64,000 nucleotides of DNA from Ashinkailepas kermadecensis (Eukaryota; Arthropoda; Thecostraca; Neolepadidae), in NCBI GenBank assembly GCA_034440615.1, contig JAOTOM010005184.1, forward strand, positions 1,118,501 through 1,182,500, given 5' to 3'. Numbering within the stretch: the stretch's first letter is position 1; each line of letters starts with the position of its first letter. The notes beneath the pieces are model-generated. The model was not told where the DNA came from. It made no database searches and saw only the letters and a program-made list of their open reading frames with translations. The translations under genes were made by a program, and so were the position numbers. This document shows positions 35,068 through 48,261 of the stretch, piece after piece.

Positions 35068-37654
35068 GTTAAGGGGATCTGATATGAGAAATCTGCCGAC
35101 TCAGCGCCCGCACAGTGCTCTGAGCACCCGCCGTGCAGGGGAAGCCGTACTTTCCTTTTCTGGAGCGCTTCAGAACTTTACATCTAACAAATTAAAATAG
35201 CGATAACGTAAAAGCAGTTTTGTTTTGGTGGCCGGAGGAAAATGGATTGCGGATTGCAGGCAATACGAAAGTGAGATCAAGACTGCCTTTTGACCATGTT
35301 CCTGTTAATAGCCCTGATGTTAACATTAGCATTAGCATCAGCATCAAAGCTGCTGGAAAGTGAACTAAGAAGCTCACAGCAGCCCGCATACTCGCTTCTT
35401 CCTCCGCGTTCGAGCAGCCTCATGTTAACCCAAACGATAAAAATGGCAAACATGGAAACAAAAACAGTAACGATTAAAAAAAAACTGCCGATTTTAATAA
35501 CCTGGCTACTGACAGGCACGTGTCAACAGGCCCCGCCTCTATCCCACCTTCTTACGGCCTGTCAAGCCCTGTGCAACGGCCCAACTGCGCTGCAGACGAA
35601 CGCTAACCTCGGTCGTCCCTCACAACGCATTCGGCAGCTCTGACCGCGCAGAGTCGCCAATCGCCGACGCGATCGACCGCCGCTGGGCGGATCGGACAAC
35701 AATCGTGAAGATTACCACCCACAGTGCACCACCGCAATTGAACAGAATCAATTTTGTACTGATCGTGGAAAAGGCTCCGGTGTATTTTCTGACGGATCCT
35801 ATCAAATAAAACGTGGTGCGGAACGTAGAAGCTTAGTTACCTGCGCGAGAGACAGGATGGGGATATTCGAAGCGCCGGTGGCACATTCCTGAAGCTGTGA
35901 CGTGCAGGGATCTTGCGAGTGCGGTGGTAACTACCGCTTACCTTTTTAGCTGATGTACTGCTGCAGCTAGTGTATGTGCAGTATTATTTTTGCGCGTAAC
36001 TTTGAACTGAACGACCTGTGGAAGTTGCAAGTCTCCAACCGAGAGGCCGTCTTCGGCTTAACTCTGATCGCCGGTCTGGGTTTGTGTTGCTTTGCCGGGA
36101 GTCAAATTCGAACCGAAAAATATTATCTACTTCGAACAACTTCATCTCAACCAGTTGACGACCGACCTATTTCACAAGACTCCGATTTCAGTTTTGTATC
36201 AAAAGGCAATGTTTTGCACCAATTACCTCCTCCGATATCAGTTAAGCAGATTAGGTATGCATCAAAGTATCAATTTACCGCTCTCCCCAAAGACCCTTCC
36301 ACTGCACGTGTTCAGGAATGTGGTGGGAAATGGCGGCCGCAAGTGTTTCCAAGGTTGCACATACTCCCACGCAAGTAGCTCCCAAACTTCCACCCACATT
36401 TTACATGCATCCTCAGAAATACAATGGAACCTATCCACGATGCGTATCAAATACATTGTTGTTGATATGCGCCGAAGCACTTCATAGTTACATGGTGCTC
36501 ATGGTACTTACGATATTGATGTGCATGGTTTGGGACCAGGGTTCTATTCATTGTACTGTGCGGAACACATGCTCACGATCCTTGGGCGGCCAATGTAGCT
36601 GTTCACAGTAACTTTGAGTCCATGTTTTGTCATGCAGTAAACTTCTTACTGCTGTTCAACGAGATTATGCTATTTTCATAGTCGGTTGGTTAGCATTATT
36701 GTTCACCAGTACTTACCAGAGTATTTGGGAAAACATCGTGCTTTCCTTTGAAAGGGAATACTCGGCCTTTTCCACACAAAATAGGGTCCTTATTTGCAAA
36801 AGACGTAGTACAAATTGGCCTGCAGAGGGGTATGAAACCATTGGTTAAGAACAGCAAGAATTGCAAAGACCGCCTAAATAATCATGTTTTGTGATCTTAC
36901 TGTGACAATGAAAAAGAAGCTCATCATTCGTTCATGGTGCACAATTTCAATGGGTTCTTCGTGACATACTGGCTGGAGCATTGTAGTTCCACTCAGGAGC
37001 CTCATATTTTATATCTGGCAAGGAGGCGTCGTTGTTTGTGTAATTTTGTTTTAATAGCCAGCCCAAATTTCAAACCAAGTACTTGTTTCCTATCCTCTAG
37101 GTATTACACCACTGCACTATTCCAGCGCCATTACAGGCTATTTGTGAACTTCGTGCAAACCATGTACACCATGCCATCAATAAGCATAGCAAATTAGGAG
37201 GATTAGACATCCTGCTTAATTATGGTCAAGCAATGAAGTGAGGTATCATTTCTTGGCGCGCAGGTGATCTGTGCACCCTAAACCAGTCCTCGTCGCCTAG
37301 CAACGCAGCCGGTGTCGGATTAACGGCCCAAGAGCTAAGAACTTTGGTAAAAGTACGATTACTTAGAACAGCTAACCAAGTAACAACCAACCACATATAC
37401 GATCATAGCCGCGGTCATGTCACAATGTAGCCGCGGAAGGTGCCCCAATGTCTCGAGCTAGGTGCACGCACTTGCACGTGCACGCAACACAAATCGCGTA
37501 CAAGCGCCACCATCATCGCCCCATCCAAAGCGCTTCTGACTTCCAACGTCCAACCGGTGTCATTCGGGTGTGCACAGGAGCTGCCCGTAGGCGTCACGTT
37601 GCCGACTGCCTGGTATGAAGCACGCGCGGGCCACCGCACTGGATCGCCGCCACG
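35068..37654. other. No supported gene
   Basis: Frames at 35290-35643 and 35974-36487 are open but overlap open reverse frames and match nothing recognised. The missing next exon of the CBM14 gene was looked for here and not found. Confidence 0.4.
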
Positions 37655-37866
37655 TCGGACCGTCACGCCGGACCGTCACGCCGGACCGTCACGCCGGACC
37701 GTCACGCCGGACCGTCACGCTGGACCGTCACGCCGGACCGTCACGCCGGACCGTCACGCCGGACCGTCACGCCGGGCCGTCACGCCGGACCGTCACACCG
37801 GACCGTCACACCGGACCGTCACGCCGGATCGTCACGCCGGACCGTCACGCAGGACCGTCACGCGCC
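37655..37866. repeat. 13-bp minisatellite, about 16 copies
   Basis: The unit is GGACCGTCACGCC, with CGTCACACC and GGGCCGTC variants. The 13-bp period rotates the reading frame and keeps overlapping ORFs open. Confidence 0.96.
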
Positions 37867-39519
37867 GCCGTCAAGCCGTCATCGGCAGCCGCCACCGGCG
37901 ACCTGTTGCCGGAGCGCCGCCGGTGCCGCGCCCTGCGGCTACCGGCGGCTCGAGCTGTGACGCGCTCCGCACCCGCGGCGGTCCAGCTGCGGCTCGCGAC
38001 GAGCCTGACTTGTGTTATGCGGTGTTCAAGTGCTGTGCACTAAACGGCCGACGTATTTCCATTGATGCTGGTGAATGAATAAACGCAAATCTGCGGCGGC
38101 CGCTCTCGCGATGATTCGGGACTGGTTTGGCTCTTCAACATCACTCCTGAGACAAGTTGCAACATCTGGAATTATTCCATGAAACGTGTTGCACGAGGTT
38201 ATTCAGCAGATGTATGACAACTCCCCACCAAAAAACTACAGGTTCTGACCTAAAAACCACACGCTTCCAAGCCTGTCCAGGGTTGGCAGAGCCAGACGAT
38301 TATCCGGCTAAAGCTGACGAAGCTGTCCACATGATCACGTTCCCTCAGCAGGCAGTACACCACTTCACTCCACGAGACCCGTGGGGAAGCCCCGGACAGC
38401 AGAGACGCTGTCAGAGGTACAGATAGTGTGACAGTGGCGTGACCAGCACTGGTGACCGCGGTGACATCATTTGTACAGAAGACTTGTACCTGTACTTGCA
38501 CATACTTGTACAGTATAGACAGCACTTGTCAGCAGGTCGCAGATACACAGGCTGGGCTGAAGGCTGGTTTACACACGAAAGTAGTCTGCCTCGTCTGCGC
38601 TTCATGGATAATCGGAGGGGGGGGGGAGTATAGAAATGGCCACACGTTTTATTTCTTGCATTGACCTCAAAATGATCAATTCCAACTTCACTAAATGTAT
38701 TGAAGCTGGAATGAAGTGAAGTTTGTTATTTATAGCGAACTATTTCCACTATTAATCACTGCGAACCATAAGTCGAACCAGCTATACACTTCAAGGTGTC
38801 GAAGCTGGGAGAAAATGGCGACATGCTCCTCCATAAACCCCAGCAGTGCTGATTTTTCTTCACATGCAACACTTCCCCGTTAGTGATGCCGAGACTTGCC
38901 ACCGCATTTTCACCTCCCCCTCTCGGGATTTCCGCCCGCATCAAGCTCAGAACCAGGGGAGGAACGAGGGACGCTCGACGCTCCAAGCTCGAGGGAGTCG
39001 TGGACCTCTAAAGGGGCTCTTCAAAGAATTTCAGAATGTCAGTGTACTCAGGGTCAGGTACTCAGGTACTTAGTTCAAGATCTCACCCTATGAGAACGAA
39101 CAGCACAAAGAGGTCAGGGCGGTTATCGGTTCTTGAAACTGGGCAAACAACTACAACTGCCACTCGGTTGTATGTTCTCTCTCCGTTATCAACAAGTTCA
39201 ATTTCGAACACATGCGTACAGTTACCCATAAGTGTCGATTTACTACTTTTGGGATTATTAATTGTTGCTTAGGTGGTGCTTTTGGGATATCCAGGGGCTC
39301 ATCCTCAATGTTGGATCGAGCCCACGTAATATGTCAGCATGCATGGATGCCTGCATGATCGAGGTGCAATCTACCAAATTGTATTGTTGCTTTTATCTGT
39401 TCCAATGCATGCAACACTACGAAGCTCACTAATTTTTGCCCATGTGCATCTATGATGTTTGTTTTTCACCTCAAATTGTCAAATTATGCATACTCAAATA
39501 CCGTATACTCCTGTGCATA
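37867..39519. other. No supported gene
   Basis: GC-rich to 38040, then mixed. Short CTTGTAC-type repeats near 38470-38530 and a GGGTCAGGTACTCAGGTACT stretch near 39050. Confidence 0.45.
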
Positions 39520-41028
39520 TGGTAGGGCATGGTGGTGTGGTGGCTCCTGTGTGCATACAGTGGGGTATGGGGGATGGGGATCCTGCGTGTATACGGTGAT
39601 GTGTGGTGGTGTGGTGGCTACCGTGTATAGGGTAGGGTGTGGTGTGGTGGGGTGTGGTGGTGTGTGGCTCCTGTGTATACGGTGTGGTGTGGTGGGGTGT
39701 GGTGGTGTGTGGCTCCTGTGTATACGGTGTGGTGTGGTGGGGTGTGGTGGTGTGTGGCTCCTGTGTATACGGTGTGGTGTGGTGGGGTGTGGTGGTGTGT
39801 GGCTCCTGGGTTACGGTGTGGTGTGGTGGGGTGTGGTGGTGTGTGTCTGGGTATACGGTGTGGTGTGGTGGGGTGGGTGGTGTGTGGTCTGTGTATACGG
39901 TGTGGTGTGGTGGGGTGTGGTGGTGTGTGGTCCTGGGTTACGGTGGGTGGTGGTGTGTGGGGGTACGGTGGGTGTGGTGGTGTGGTGGTGTGTGGTCTGT
40001 GTATACGGTGGGTGGTGTGGTGGTGTGGTGGTGGTGGGTGTGGTGTGGTGGGTGGTGGGTGGTGGTGTGTGGTCTGTGTATAGGGTGTGGTGTGGTGGGG
40101 TGGGTGGTGTGTGGCTGGTACGGTGGGGTGGTGTGTGGTGGGTGTGGGTTACGGTGTGGTGTGGTTGGGTGGTGGTGTGTGGTCCTGTGTGTACGGTGTG
40201 GTGTGGTGGGGTGTGGTGGTGTGTGGCTCCTGTGTGTACGGTGTGGTGTGGTAGGTGGGTGTGGTGTGTGGTCTGGGTACGGTGGGTGGTGGTGTGGTGG
40301 GTGGTGGTGTGGTGTGTGGCCTGGGTTACGGTGTGGTGTGGTGGGGTGTGGTGGTGGGTGGGTTGTGGTGTACGGTGTGGTGTGGTGTGGGGTGGGGTGG
40401 TGTGTGGGTCCGGTGTGGTGTGGTGTGGTGGGTCGGTGGGTGGTGGTGTGTGTGGTACGGTGGGTGGTGTGGTGGTGTGGCTTGTGGTACGGTGGGTGGT
40501 GGGGTGTGGTGGTGTGGTTGGGTACGGTGGGTGGTGGTGTGTGGCTGGGTACGGTGGGTCGTGGTGTGGTTGGGTACGGTGGGTCGTGGTGTGTGGTTGG
40601 GTACGGTGGGTGGTGGTGTGTGGCTGGGTACGGTGGGTGGCGTGGTGTGTGGCTGGGTACGGTGGGTCGTGGTGTGGTGGGGTGGTGGTGGTGTGTGGTC
40701 CTGTGTATACGGTGTGGTGTGGTGGGGTGTGGTGGTGTGTGGCTCCTGTGTATACGGTGTGGTGTGGTGGGGTGTGGTGGTGTGTGGCTGGGTACGGTGG
40801 GTGTGGTGTGGTGGTGTGGTGGTGGTGGTGTACGGGTGGTGGGTGGGGTGTGTGGGTGTGGTGTGTGGTGTGGTGTGGGGGGTGTGGTGGTGTGTGGCTC
40901 CTGTGTATACGGTGTGGTGTGGTGGGGTGTGGTGGTGTGTGGCTCCTGTGTATACGGTGTGGTGTGGTGGGGTGTGGTGGTGTGTGGCTCCTGTGTATAC
41001 GGTGGGGTGTGGTGGGGTGGGGTGGTTT
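39520..41028. repeat. 1.5-kb G/T-only block with a 45-bp period
   Basis: The clearest units, GTATACGGTGTGGTGTGGTG plus GGGTGTGGTGGTGTGTGGCTCCTGT, repeat exactly every 45 bp (39675, 39720, 39765) and again near 40710 and 40910. The middle is scrambled GGTGT/GTGGT sequence. The plus strand is almost without A outside TATAC. Confidence 0.95.
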
Positions 41029-42307
41029 CCAATCGTGAGAACGTTTTGTCGTGTTCAGATTGCGGGCAACGTCACACTGAGCCGGCTCAACTAACCAGCA
41101 ACACGTGCACTGCACGAACAGCTCCACATAGCGTAGCTGCACTTCAGCCAACACATTTGAAAGCGACGCAAACCACCGCACCGATTCCGAAGCTTCCGAG
41201 AAATATGACGCGAACAATGCTGTTCGGCAGGCTCTGCGGGCCCACCGATAGGCCACTTTGATGTCGTGTAGTAAAACGACTGCAAGGGCATCTCTGGAAC
41301 GAAACGGAGCGACCCGGAGGTGACAAAAAGCGATGCTCGTGGCGGGGCCCTGTGGAGGACACGCACCGTCCAATACGGCGCAGCACTGACAGCCGCCCGA
41401 CAGCGTCGGCACCGTTCTATCTTTCGCCACGGTCAACCGTCGCGTGTAAAAAGTAGCAATGTAGCGTGTCCGAAGGCTGCGTGGGCTGACACCAACACAA
41501 CAATGGGCCTCAACTGAACAATCACGATGGCAGATTCTGGAACACGACAGCACACGCTTCCTATCACGTGCGCAGGCGTGCACGACTATTTCTACTTGCC
41601 GCGGTGGCAGTCGATTACCGAAACAACATTCCCTACATACAGATTTGTGAGCAAAAACAAAGAAGAGGATGTTTGTCGGCAGCAATTATTAGCAATGGTC
41701 GATACGTGACCAGCAATCAGAAACAAGCGGCGGCAGTGCGGCGTGCTTGCATCGGATTACCCCCAGGGGGCGGAGGCGTCAGTACCGCACCGGCACCGCA
41801 ATAACCCCGTGTTGCACAGGTGGACGCAGACTGCAGGCGGAACAGCACGACCAGCTATTGTTTGGCAGCGGGCAGAAAGGCGTGGCACTTGCATTCAGTG
41901 GACGCGGGCGTACCAACACGTTTGCAGCCAATAAAGCTTCGCTGTGTCATTTCACCTGACAGTTGCTTCGGCGTGAATAATTGATCGCATACGGCCCCGT
42001 CGTGATGGGCGTCCGACTGACGGGACACTCGTTGGCACCGCTGCCGCGTTCTCGGACTTTTGACGTAACGATATTGATCGATTCGATGAACTCGGGGATA
42101 TTGCAGGCTGAAAGTCGCACACGGCAACATTACTCGACCAAAAATGTCTCGACAGTGATGGACACTGAAAGCATTTTCTGCGAATGTGCAGAATTAAATA
42201 TCCTGCAGGGGTTTCTAGCTATGCTATTGAAAGTAGATTCACTGATTACATGTATGTCACGAGGAGGTACGATCTACTTTAAAAGCGGACGCAGTCAGAT
42301 GACGCAC
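41029..42307. other. No supported gene
   Basis: Balanced composition between two large arrays. The long minus-strand frame reaching 41685 is an extension of the repeat-driven ORF. Confidence 0.45.
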
Positions 42308-43147
42308 GAGTCGTGGTCGGGCACTGTCGCAGCCGGCCTGGGTCCAACCCTACCACTCCACAGGAGCCCACACAACGACACAGGACAGAGCTACCTCAGT
42401 CGTGGTCGGTCACTGTCGCAGCTGGCCTGGATCCCACCCTACCACTCCACAGGAGCCCACACGACGACACAGGACAGAGCTACCTCAGTCGTGGTCGGGC
42501 ACTGTCGCAGCCGGCCTGGGTCCAACCCTACCACTCCACAGGAGCCCACACAACGACACAGGACAGAGTAACCTCAGTCGTGGTCGGTCACTGTCGCAGC
42601 CGGCCTGGATCCCATCCTACCACTCCACAACAGCACACCACAGAGGCACAGGACAGAGTTACCTCAGTCGTGGTCGGTCACTGTCGCAGCCGGCCTGGAT
42701 CCCATCCTACCACTCCACAACACCACAACACAGAGGCACAGGACAGAGTAACCTCAGTCGTGGTCGGTCACTGTCGCAGCTGGCCTGGATCCCATCCTAC
42801 CACTCCACAACAGCACAACACAGAGGCACAGGACAGAGTTACCTCAGTCGTGGTCGGTCACTGTCGCAGCTGGCCTGGATCCCATCCTACCACTCCACAA
42901 CACCACAACACAGAGGCACAGGACAGAGTTACCTCAGTCGTGGTCGGTCACTGTCGCAGCCGGCCTGGATCCCACCCTACCACTCCACAACACCACAACA
43001 CAGAGGCACAGGACAGAGTTACCTCAGTCGTGGTCGGTCACTGTCGCAGCTGGCCTGGATCCCATCCTACCACTCCACAACAGCACAACACAGAGGCACA
43101 GGACAGAGTAACCTCAGTCGTGGTCGGTCACTGTCGCAGCCGGCCTG
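42308..43147. repeat. 89/90-bp minisatellite, about 9.5 copies
   Basis: ACCTCAGTCGTGGTCGG recurs at 42393, 42482, 42571, 42661, 42751, 42841, 42931, 43021 and 43111. Early units carry CAGGAGCCCACAC, later ones CAACACCACAACACAGAGG. Confidence 0.97.
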
Positions 43148-44162
43148 ATTGTCGCCCCACCATTCCACAGCAGGCCGCACAGCAGCGTAGAGCTAACTCG
43201 GCAGGAGGGTGCGCCACTCTGGTCTGTCGTTCTGACATGCTCACTTCACGGTCGCCAATTGTGAAATGCTCCGACATGGCAGGCATTTTTTAAACTCCCC
43301 ATATTGATTTTCACCAACTCAGCGGTGTGCCGGGCGTGGGTGCACTTGTGGCGACTAAATCGGGATACCCTACGACCCATCACACTTTCGTTCCTGGTCC
43401 ACCAAGCCACGCATATTTTCGTCAGTAATTCAAGTATATTTAACCAATATTAGTGCAGTCGAAGCTCAGGAACAAAAAAAATATCAAGTAGGTACATATG
43501 AGCAAACGTACACTTGCGCATTCCACACACTCGACCGTTTCTCATGAAGAATGTATGAAACATGTTTTAGCTCGCTATGCAATAGCTCCGCCGCGGACAG
43601 TGATGCTGCTACCATCATGCACTTTTCCCACTTAATGCCCGCCCTTTCAAAGCCGTATCACTGCTAGGGATTTGAGACACTGTTGTATTTAACTGCCAAA
43701 TGTTCCTTTCATTAAGCTAACCTTCGCTTCCGGGGACAGTTTTGTGTTCGCTTCCATCGGATTCCATCGATGGCTGGTAGCTAACCACTTCTCACTTTTT
43801 CGCCCTTGGTTGTGCTACTATAGCGAAACAAAAACCAGCACGCCACTTGTCACAGGACAAACATAACCACATCCGATTTGCATGCTCAGGTCAGCAGGCG
43901 GCCTCACAGAGCAGGTCGAATGGAAATATATCGCGAAAAAGCAGGGCATACCTCCACGAGCTGTTCGCGCATCAGTTTTGCTGGCCGGGCTGCGTTGCGT
44001 CCAGTCTTGACGCGTGTCTCAAGAGTCCGGTGTGTTGCAACACAAGAAATTGGGGGGGGGGGAACTTCTGAGGTGCAACGTGAGCAAGTGAAGCGCCATG
44101 CTCGCTGGCAGACTTCACGACACAAACGACTATGTTCGCTGTCAGCGCCAACCGCCCGCTGC
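43148..44162. other. No gene seen
   Basis: AT-rich. Contains a 10-G run near 44053. Confidence 0.5.
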
Positions 44163-44790
44163 CAACGCGCGGGACTGCGACTAAATGAACGCGCGGGACT
44201 CCGACTAAATTAACGCGCGGGACTGCGACTAAATTAACGCGCGGGACTGCGACTAAATTAACGCGCGGGACTGCGACTAAATTAACGCGCGGGACTGCGA
44301 CTAAATTAACGCGCGGGACTGCGACTAAATTAACGCGCGGGACTGCGACTAAATTAACGCGCGGGACTGCGACTAAATCAACGCGCGGGACTGCGACTAA
44401 ATTAACGCGCGTGAGAGCGACTAAATTAACGCGCGGGACTGCGACTAAATTAACGCGCGGGACTGCGACTAAATTAACGCGCGGGACTGCGACTAAATAA
44501 ACGCGCGGGACTGCGACTAAATTAACGCGCGAGACTGGGACTAAATTAACGCGCGTGAGAGCGACTAAATTAACGCGCGGGACTGCGACTAAATTAACGC
44601 GCGGGACTGCGACTAAAATAACGCGCGTGAGAGCGACTAAATTAACGCGCGGGACTGCGACTAAATTAACGCGAGGGACTGCGACTAAATTAACGCGCGG
44701 TATTGTGCCTAAATTAAAGCGCGGGACTAGGCCTAAATTAACGCATGAAATTGCGACTAAACCAACGCGCGGGATCGCGACTGAACCGCT
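44163..44790. repeat. 24-bp minisatellite, about 26 copies
   Basis: The unit AACGCGCGGGACTGCGACTA AATT is highly regular. A GTGAGAGCG variant recurs at least three times, and decay increases at the right end. Confidence 0.97.
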
Positions 44791-44947
44791 ATATTAATCC
44801 ACCGGTGATGTCTGACCGTAGATGAAGATGTCTTCGAGTGGCCAACGTGTCGGATTTAAGGCAGGCGAAGGTTATGCCTGCAGCCCGTCCTATGCGGTCA
44901 ATGCCGTGGGATTCAAGTCAGATTGTGTCGCTCATCAGAGGGCACAG

Positions 44948-45006
44948 CGCCGACCATGGTCCCATGGTTCTGCCGACCATGGTCCCATGGTTCTGCCGAC
45001 CATGGT
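44948..45006. repeat. 23-bp repeat, 2.5 copies
   Basis: CGACCATGGTCCCATGGTTC TGC, palindrome-rich (ACCATGGT). Confidence 0.85.
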
Positions 45007-45284
45007 TTTGATGAGATCGACTTGGCGATGCAAGTCTTGCTAAACAATGTCAATGCTACGCTGTGAAGTGCGTAACTGGTTAAGCGGAGGTCGAGGGAGC
45101 TGGCGGCCGGCTGCCGACGTCCGCTGTTTCTCGTGACGCTTATCACTTCGCCATCAGCATTGTCTGGGATCGCTGTCACATTTTCAGAGGACGTGATCCG
45201 TTCTTTATCCACTGATGATGATGCCCGCGTCGCTCAGCCGTTATGTCAGCCGACGTCGACCGACGGCTGCCAGCGTAACCGGCC

Positions 45285-45562
45285 GCCAGTGCGACCAGTG
45301 TGACCAGTGTGGCCGACTGCCAGTGTGACCAGTGTGACCAGTGTGACCGACTGCCAGTGTGACCAGTGTGGCCAGTGTGACCAGTGTGATCAGTGTTACC
45401 AGTGTGACCAGTGTGACCAGTGTGGCCAGTGTGGCCAGTGTGGCCAGTGTGACCGGCTGCCAGTGTGACCAGTGTGACCGGCGGCCAGTGTGACCAGTGT
45501 GACCGGCGGCCAGTGTGACTAGTGTGACCGGCTGCCAGTGTGACCAGTGTGACCGGCTGAAC
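45285..45562. repeat. 9-bp repeat CCAGTGTGA and composites
   Basis: CCAGTGTGAC and CCAGTGTGGC nonamers alternate with CGGCTG/CGGCGG insertions, about 28 units. Confidence 0.9.
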
Positions 45563-45999
45563 CGATTTTAACCGTTTGGTGTTTACAATCATCGCAATTC
45601 ACGTTGGCCGCCAATGTGCGTTCATTTTTCTAACTGAATTGTGGTGGCGTCTGGTCTGCCAAACCACAAGTGAAAAATACATCCCAGCAAGTACGAATTA
45701 AATACAGATATATGCAACACCAATGTTCATGCGTTTCAATGCAGGACCTCGAAGAAGCTTCAGAGCACGCCTGTGGCATCATAGCTTCTCATCCAACACA
45801 AATGAGCACCATTTAAATATCACTCATGAACCTCCACCGGCAGCTGGCTACTTCAAAACGTGACGTCGCAGATGGCGCTCAGGGTAGAACAGCGGCAGAC
45901 GTGCGCTTAATGCCAAAGCAAAACGTTGCCGCATTTGGCTCGCGCACGCCAATAAAGCGGTGGTGGTGTGATGCATACAGCGGTGATCCGTCAACCTAC

Positions 46000-46072
46000 C
46001 CGCGCCGAGGAAGCCGGCGGCACGGCCGCACCAGCAGAGAGCGACGGCGGCGAGCAGCAGGTGCGCTGCCAT
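46000..46072 (-). CDS. Putative signal-peptide first exon, possibly of the Ig-FN3 gene
   Basis: The minus-strand ATG at 46072 opens a short reading frame that begins MAAHLLLAAVALCW and continues into small residues, a typical secretion signal: a hydrophobic core of about 12 residues followed by a Gly/Ala-rich cleavage region. It reaches a good 5' splice site (GCGCGG|GTAGGT) after 73 nt, leaving phase 1. The Ig exon at 25718 starts in phase 1, so the two can be joined and would place the mature N terminus directly before the Ig domain. That link is inference: about 20 kb separates them, other exons could intervene, and the signal could belong to another minus-strand gene. No TATA box is visible upstream; six 19-bp repeats lie about 210 bp upstream. 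The surrounding DNA is GC-rich, as at the other coding exons here. Confidence 0.45.
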
Positions 46073-46281
46073 GCGGGCCGGTGGCCGCCAGGCGGCGCTG
46101 CCGCGGCCTGATCAGCTGACGCTGGCAGCTAGGTGGGCCGAGCAGGGCGGCGGGCGGTCATCGTTCTTGGCGCGAAGTCTGTCGCCCGCGGCGGTACTGG
46201 AGTCGCGCGGCGGCTCGACACCTCTGGCAGGGCAGCGTCGGGCCTGCAATGGCAAGGAATAGCGGAGTGACAACACTGCGA

Positions 46282-46395
46282 CACAGATGATCTGCGCGGA
46301 CACAGATGATCTCGGCCGGCACAGATGATCTCGGCCGGCACAGATGATCTCAGCCGACACAGATGATCTCGGCCGACTCAGATGATCTCAGCACG
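46282..46395. repeat. 19-bp repeat, 6 copies
   Basis: CAGATGATCTCGGCCGGCA at 46284, 46303, 46322, 46341, 46360 and 46379. It lies about 210 bp upstream of the minus-strand signal exon ATG. Confidence 0.93.
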
Positions 46396-48261
46396 CTACC
46401 GGCCTCATCACGCACGCACTTGAGACGTGCCGGGCGGAAAACAGGCAATACCAGACAATTCAAGCCCACATTATTTCCTGGCGGAAAAAAGACGGAGAGT
46501 AAGGACATTCACTCTTGGGATGGGAAGGATTCCCACCCGGCCAACATTCGATGCAGTGCGACTGCGGACATTGCCAGATTGCCCTTGGCGCCTCCCGCCC
46601 AGTTGAACAAATCGTGGACCCGCTCATAAGAACCTACTGCAAAGCACCTTCTGCTGTCAACCACGTGTGGCAGCTGGCCTTGGATACTGGATCACTATCG
46701 GGTGTGAGTGACGGCTGTAATGGATGAAAAACGATTTCCGTGGGCACGCATCGAAACTGGGAAACGTTATCGGCTTTCTTCGTCCTATTTCAGCTTCAGA
46801 AGATTCCATCAGTCGTGAGATTGATAGCCTTCTTGTTTTGATAGTATATTGCTAGGCTTAAGTTGGTTGCTTTCCCCGGTGTTGACAACGTCGCAGAGCG
46901 CATTTTCATTGGTGGCCTGCTTGAACATCCGTTCATCTTCCTGCGGTAGCGATTCGCGCCTCGAGCCGCAGCACTGGTGGGCGCGTGCTGTTGTCGAGTT
47001 GGCTAGAGACATTGGATGGAATCAGAGCGCTCGGGGATGGCGGCTCAATGTGTCTCACCAGGCCAGATTTCATTCCAACACGCGTGGAGCGAATGTCCGC
47101 CGGCGGCCATGTCCCCAGATACCATGGTTAACTGTCCAGCTGAAAATCTCCCTATGAGATTAGCAAAAATGCTAACCTTCAATCATCACGGTTTGCTGGA
47201 AGGACTCGGAAGAAATCTGATGAGGTGTTGATGACGAAGATATAATTTGTATCCAAATATATCGATCGTTTTATTAAAGACATACTTTTGTTCAATTTTG
47301 CAATTGCTTCAAGTAATCGAGTCGGCTGCTTATGCTATGATTAAACAGCCGTCTCATTTGGCATCCATCGGTGTCGTACACAGAATTTGCTAATGGGGAG
47401 TAGAAAACGGACTTGGAGGAAGCCCAACTAACACCATTATAAAATGTCCCCGATTTCGACCGATGTTATTTTTTTTGAAACGGTGCATTTATATTTATTT
47501 TTCAATTCAAACAATTCGTGACCAACTTAGCTTCCCTGTGGAGGGGCACAATCTACCACCATCGTTTCTAAGTCATCGCATTTCAACCCCTCCGACTGTT
47601 CAAAGTTTTCTTCGTGGCACCACTTGATAAGTCAGCTTATACTACTAAAATGCACCTGCCAAAAACAACCTCAAAATGTTACATTTTCGCATTTCATGCA
47701 TTCAGTTAATAACGCTCGGTCACCACCACAGCAACGTTCGTGCACACGCACACCAGCCTTCGGCGCATTCGCCAAACTTCGTGCGATTCTTTCGGATTCT
47801 GCTAGACCTCCTAAGTTTTGCTAATTACTGCTACATGATAGTCTTGCGCCATATTTGACGTCATGGAATGCTTGTATGAGAGTCCGTTGGGAATATTCGA
47901 TGAATTCAATTCGAAGATTATTTCTCTTCTTCCCGAATTTTTTGGTTATAAAAAATCCAGATACCCGGCTGCGCTTTGATTCACCTTATCCACGGGTGCT
48001 GATTTTTCAACTTATTGGGGGGGGATGCATGAAGGCAATGGGCAAGCTCAAATTGATTGGGGGCACACTCCTGAGGGTCCCATGTTGAAAGTTGAAATGA
48101 TTGTGGGGCAAAGCGAACATTGAGGGGAACTTGCCTCCTCAAAGGCATACAAAACAACACCCTTGACCTCATACCTTTATTTATATTTGCTTCCAGGCTA
48201 CCGAACCGAGGCGATGGTTTGGGGTTGCTGTTAGGTCCAGTTACGTTTGCCTTCATCTACT
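46396..48261. other. No gene seen
   Basis: Region upstream of the minus-strand signal exon. Small open frames at 46363-46727 and 46849-47157 show no domain. Confidence 0.45.

Noticed and set aside
35290..35643. 117-codon frame with a hydrophobic start
   Set aside because: Begins without a proper ATG at the given start, is driven by GCATTA/GCATCA repeats, and the opposite strand is also open.
39452..41685. ORFs of 528, 540 and 624 codons on both strands
   Set aside because: Generated by the G/T-only block; the Val/Trp/Gly-rich and His/Thr/Pro-rich translations simply reflect composition.
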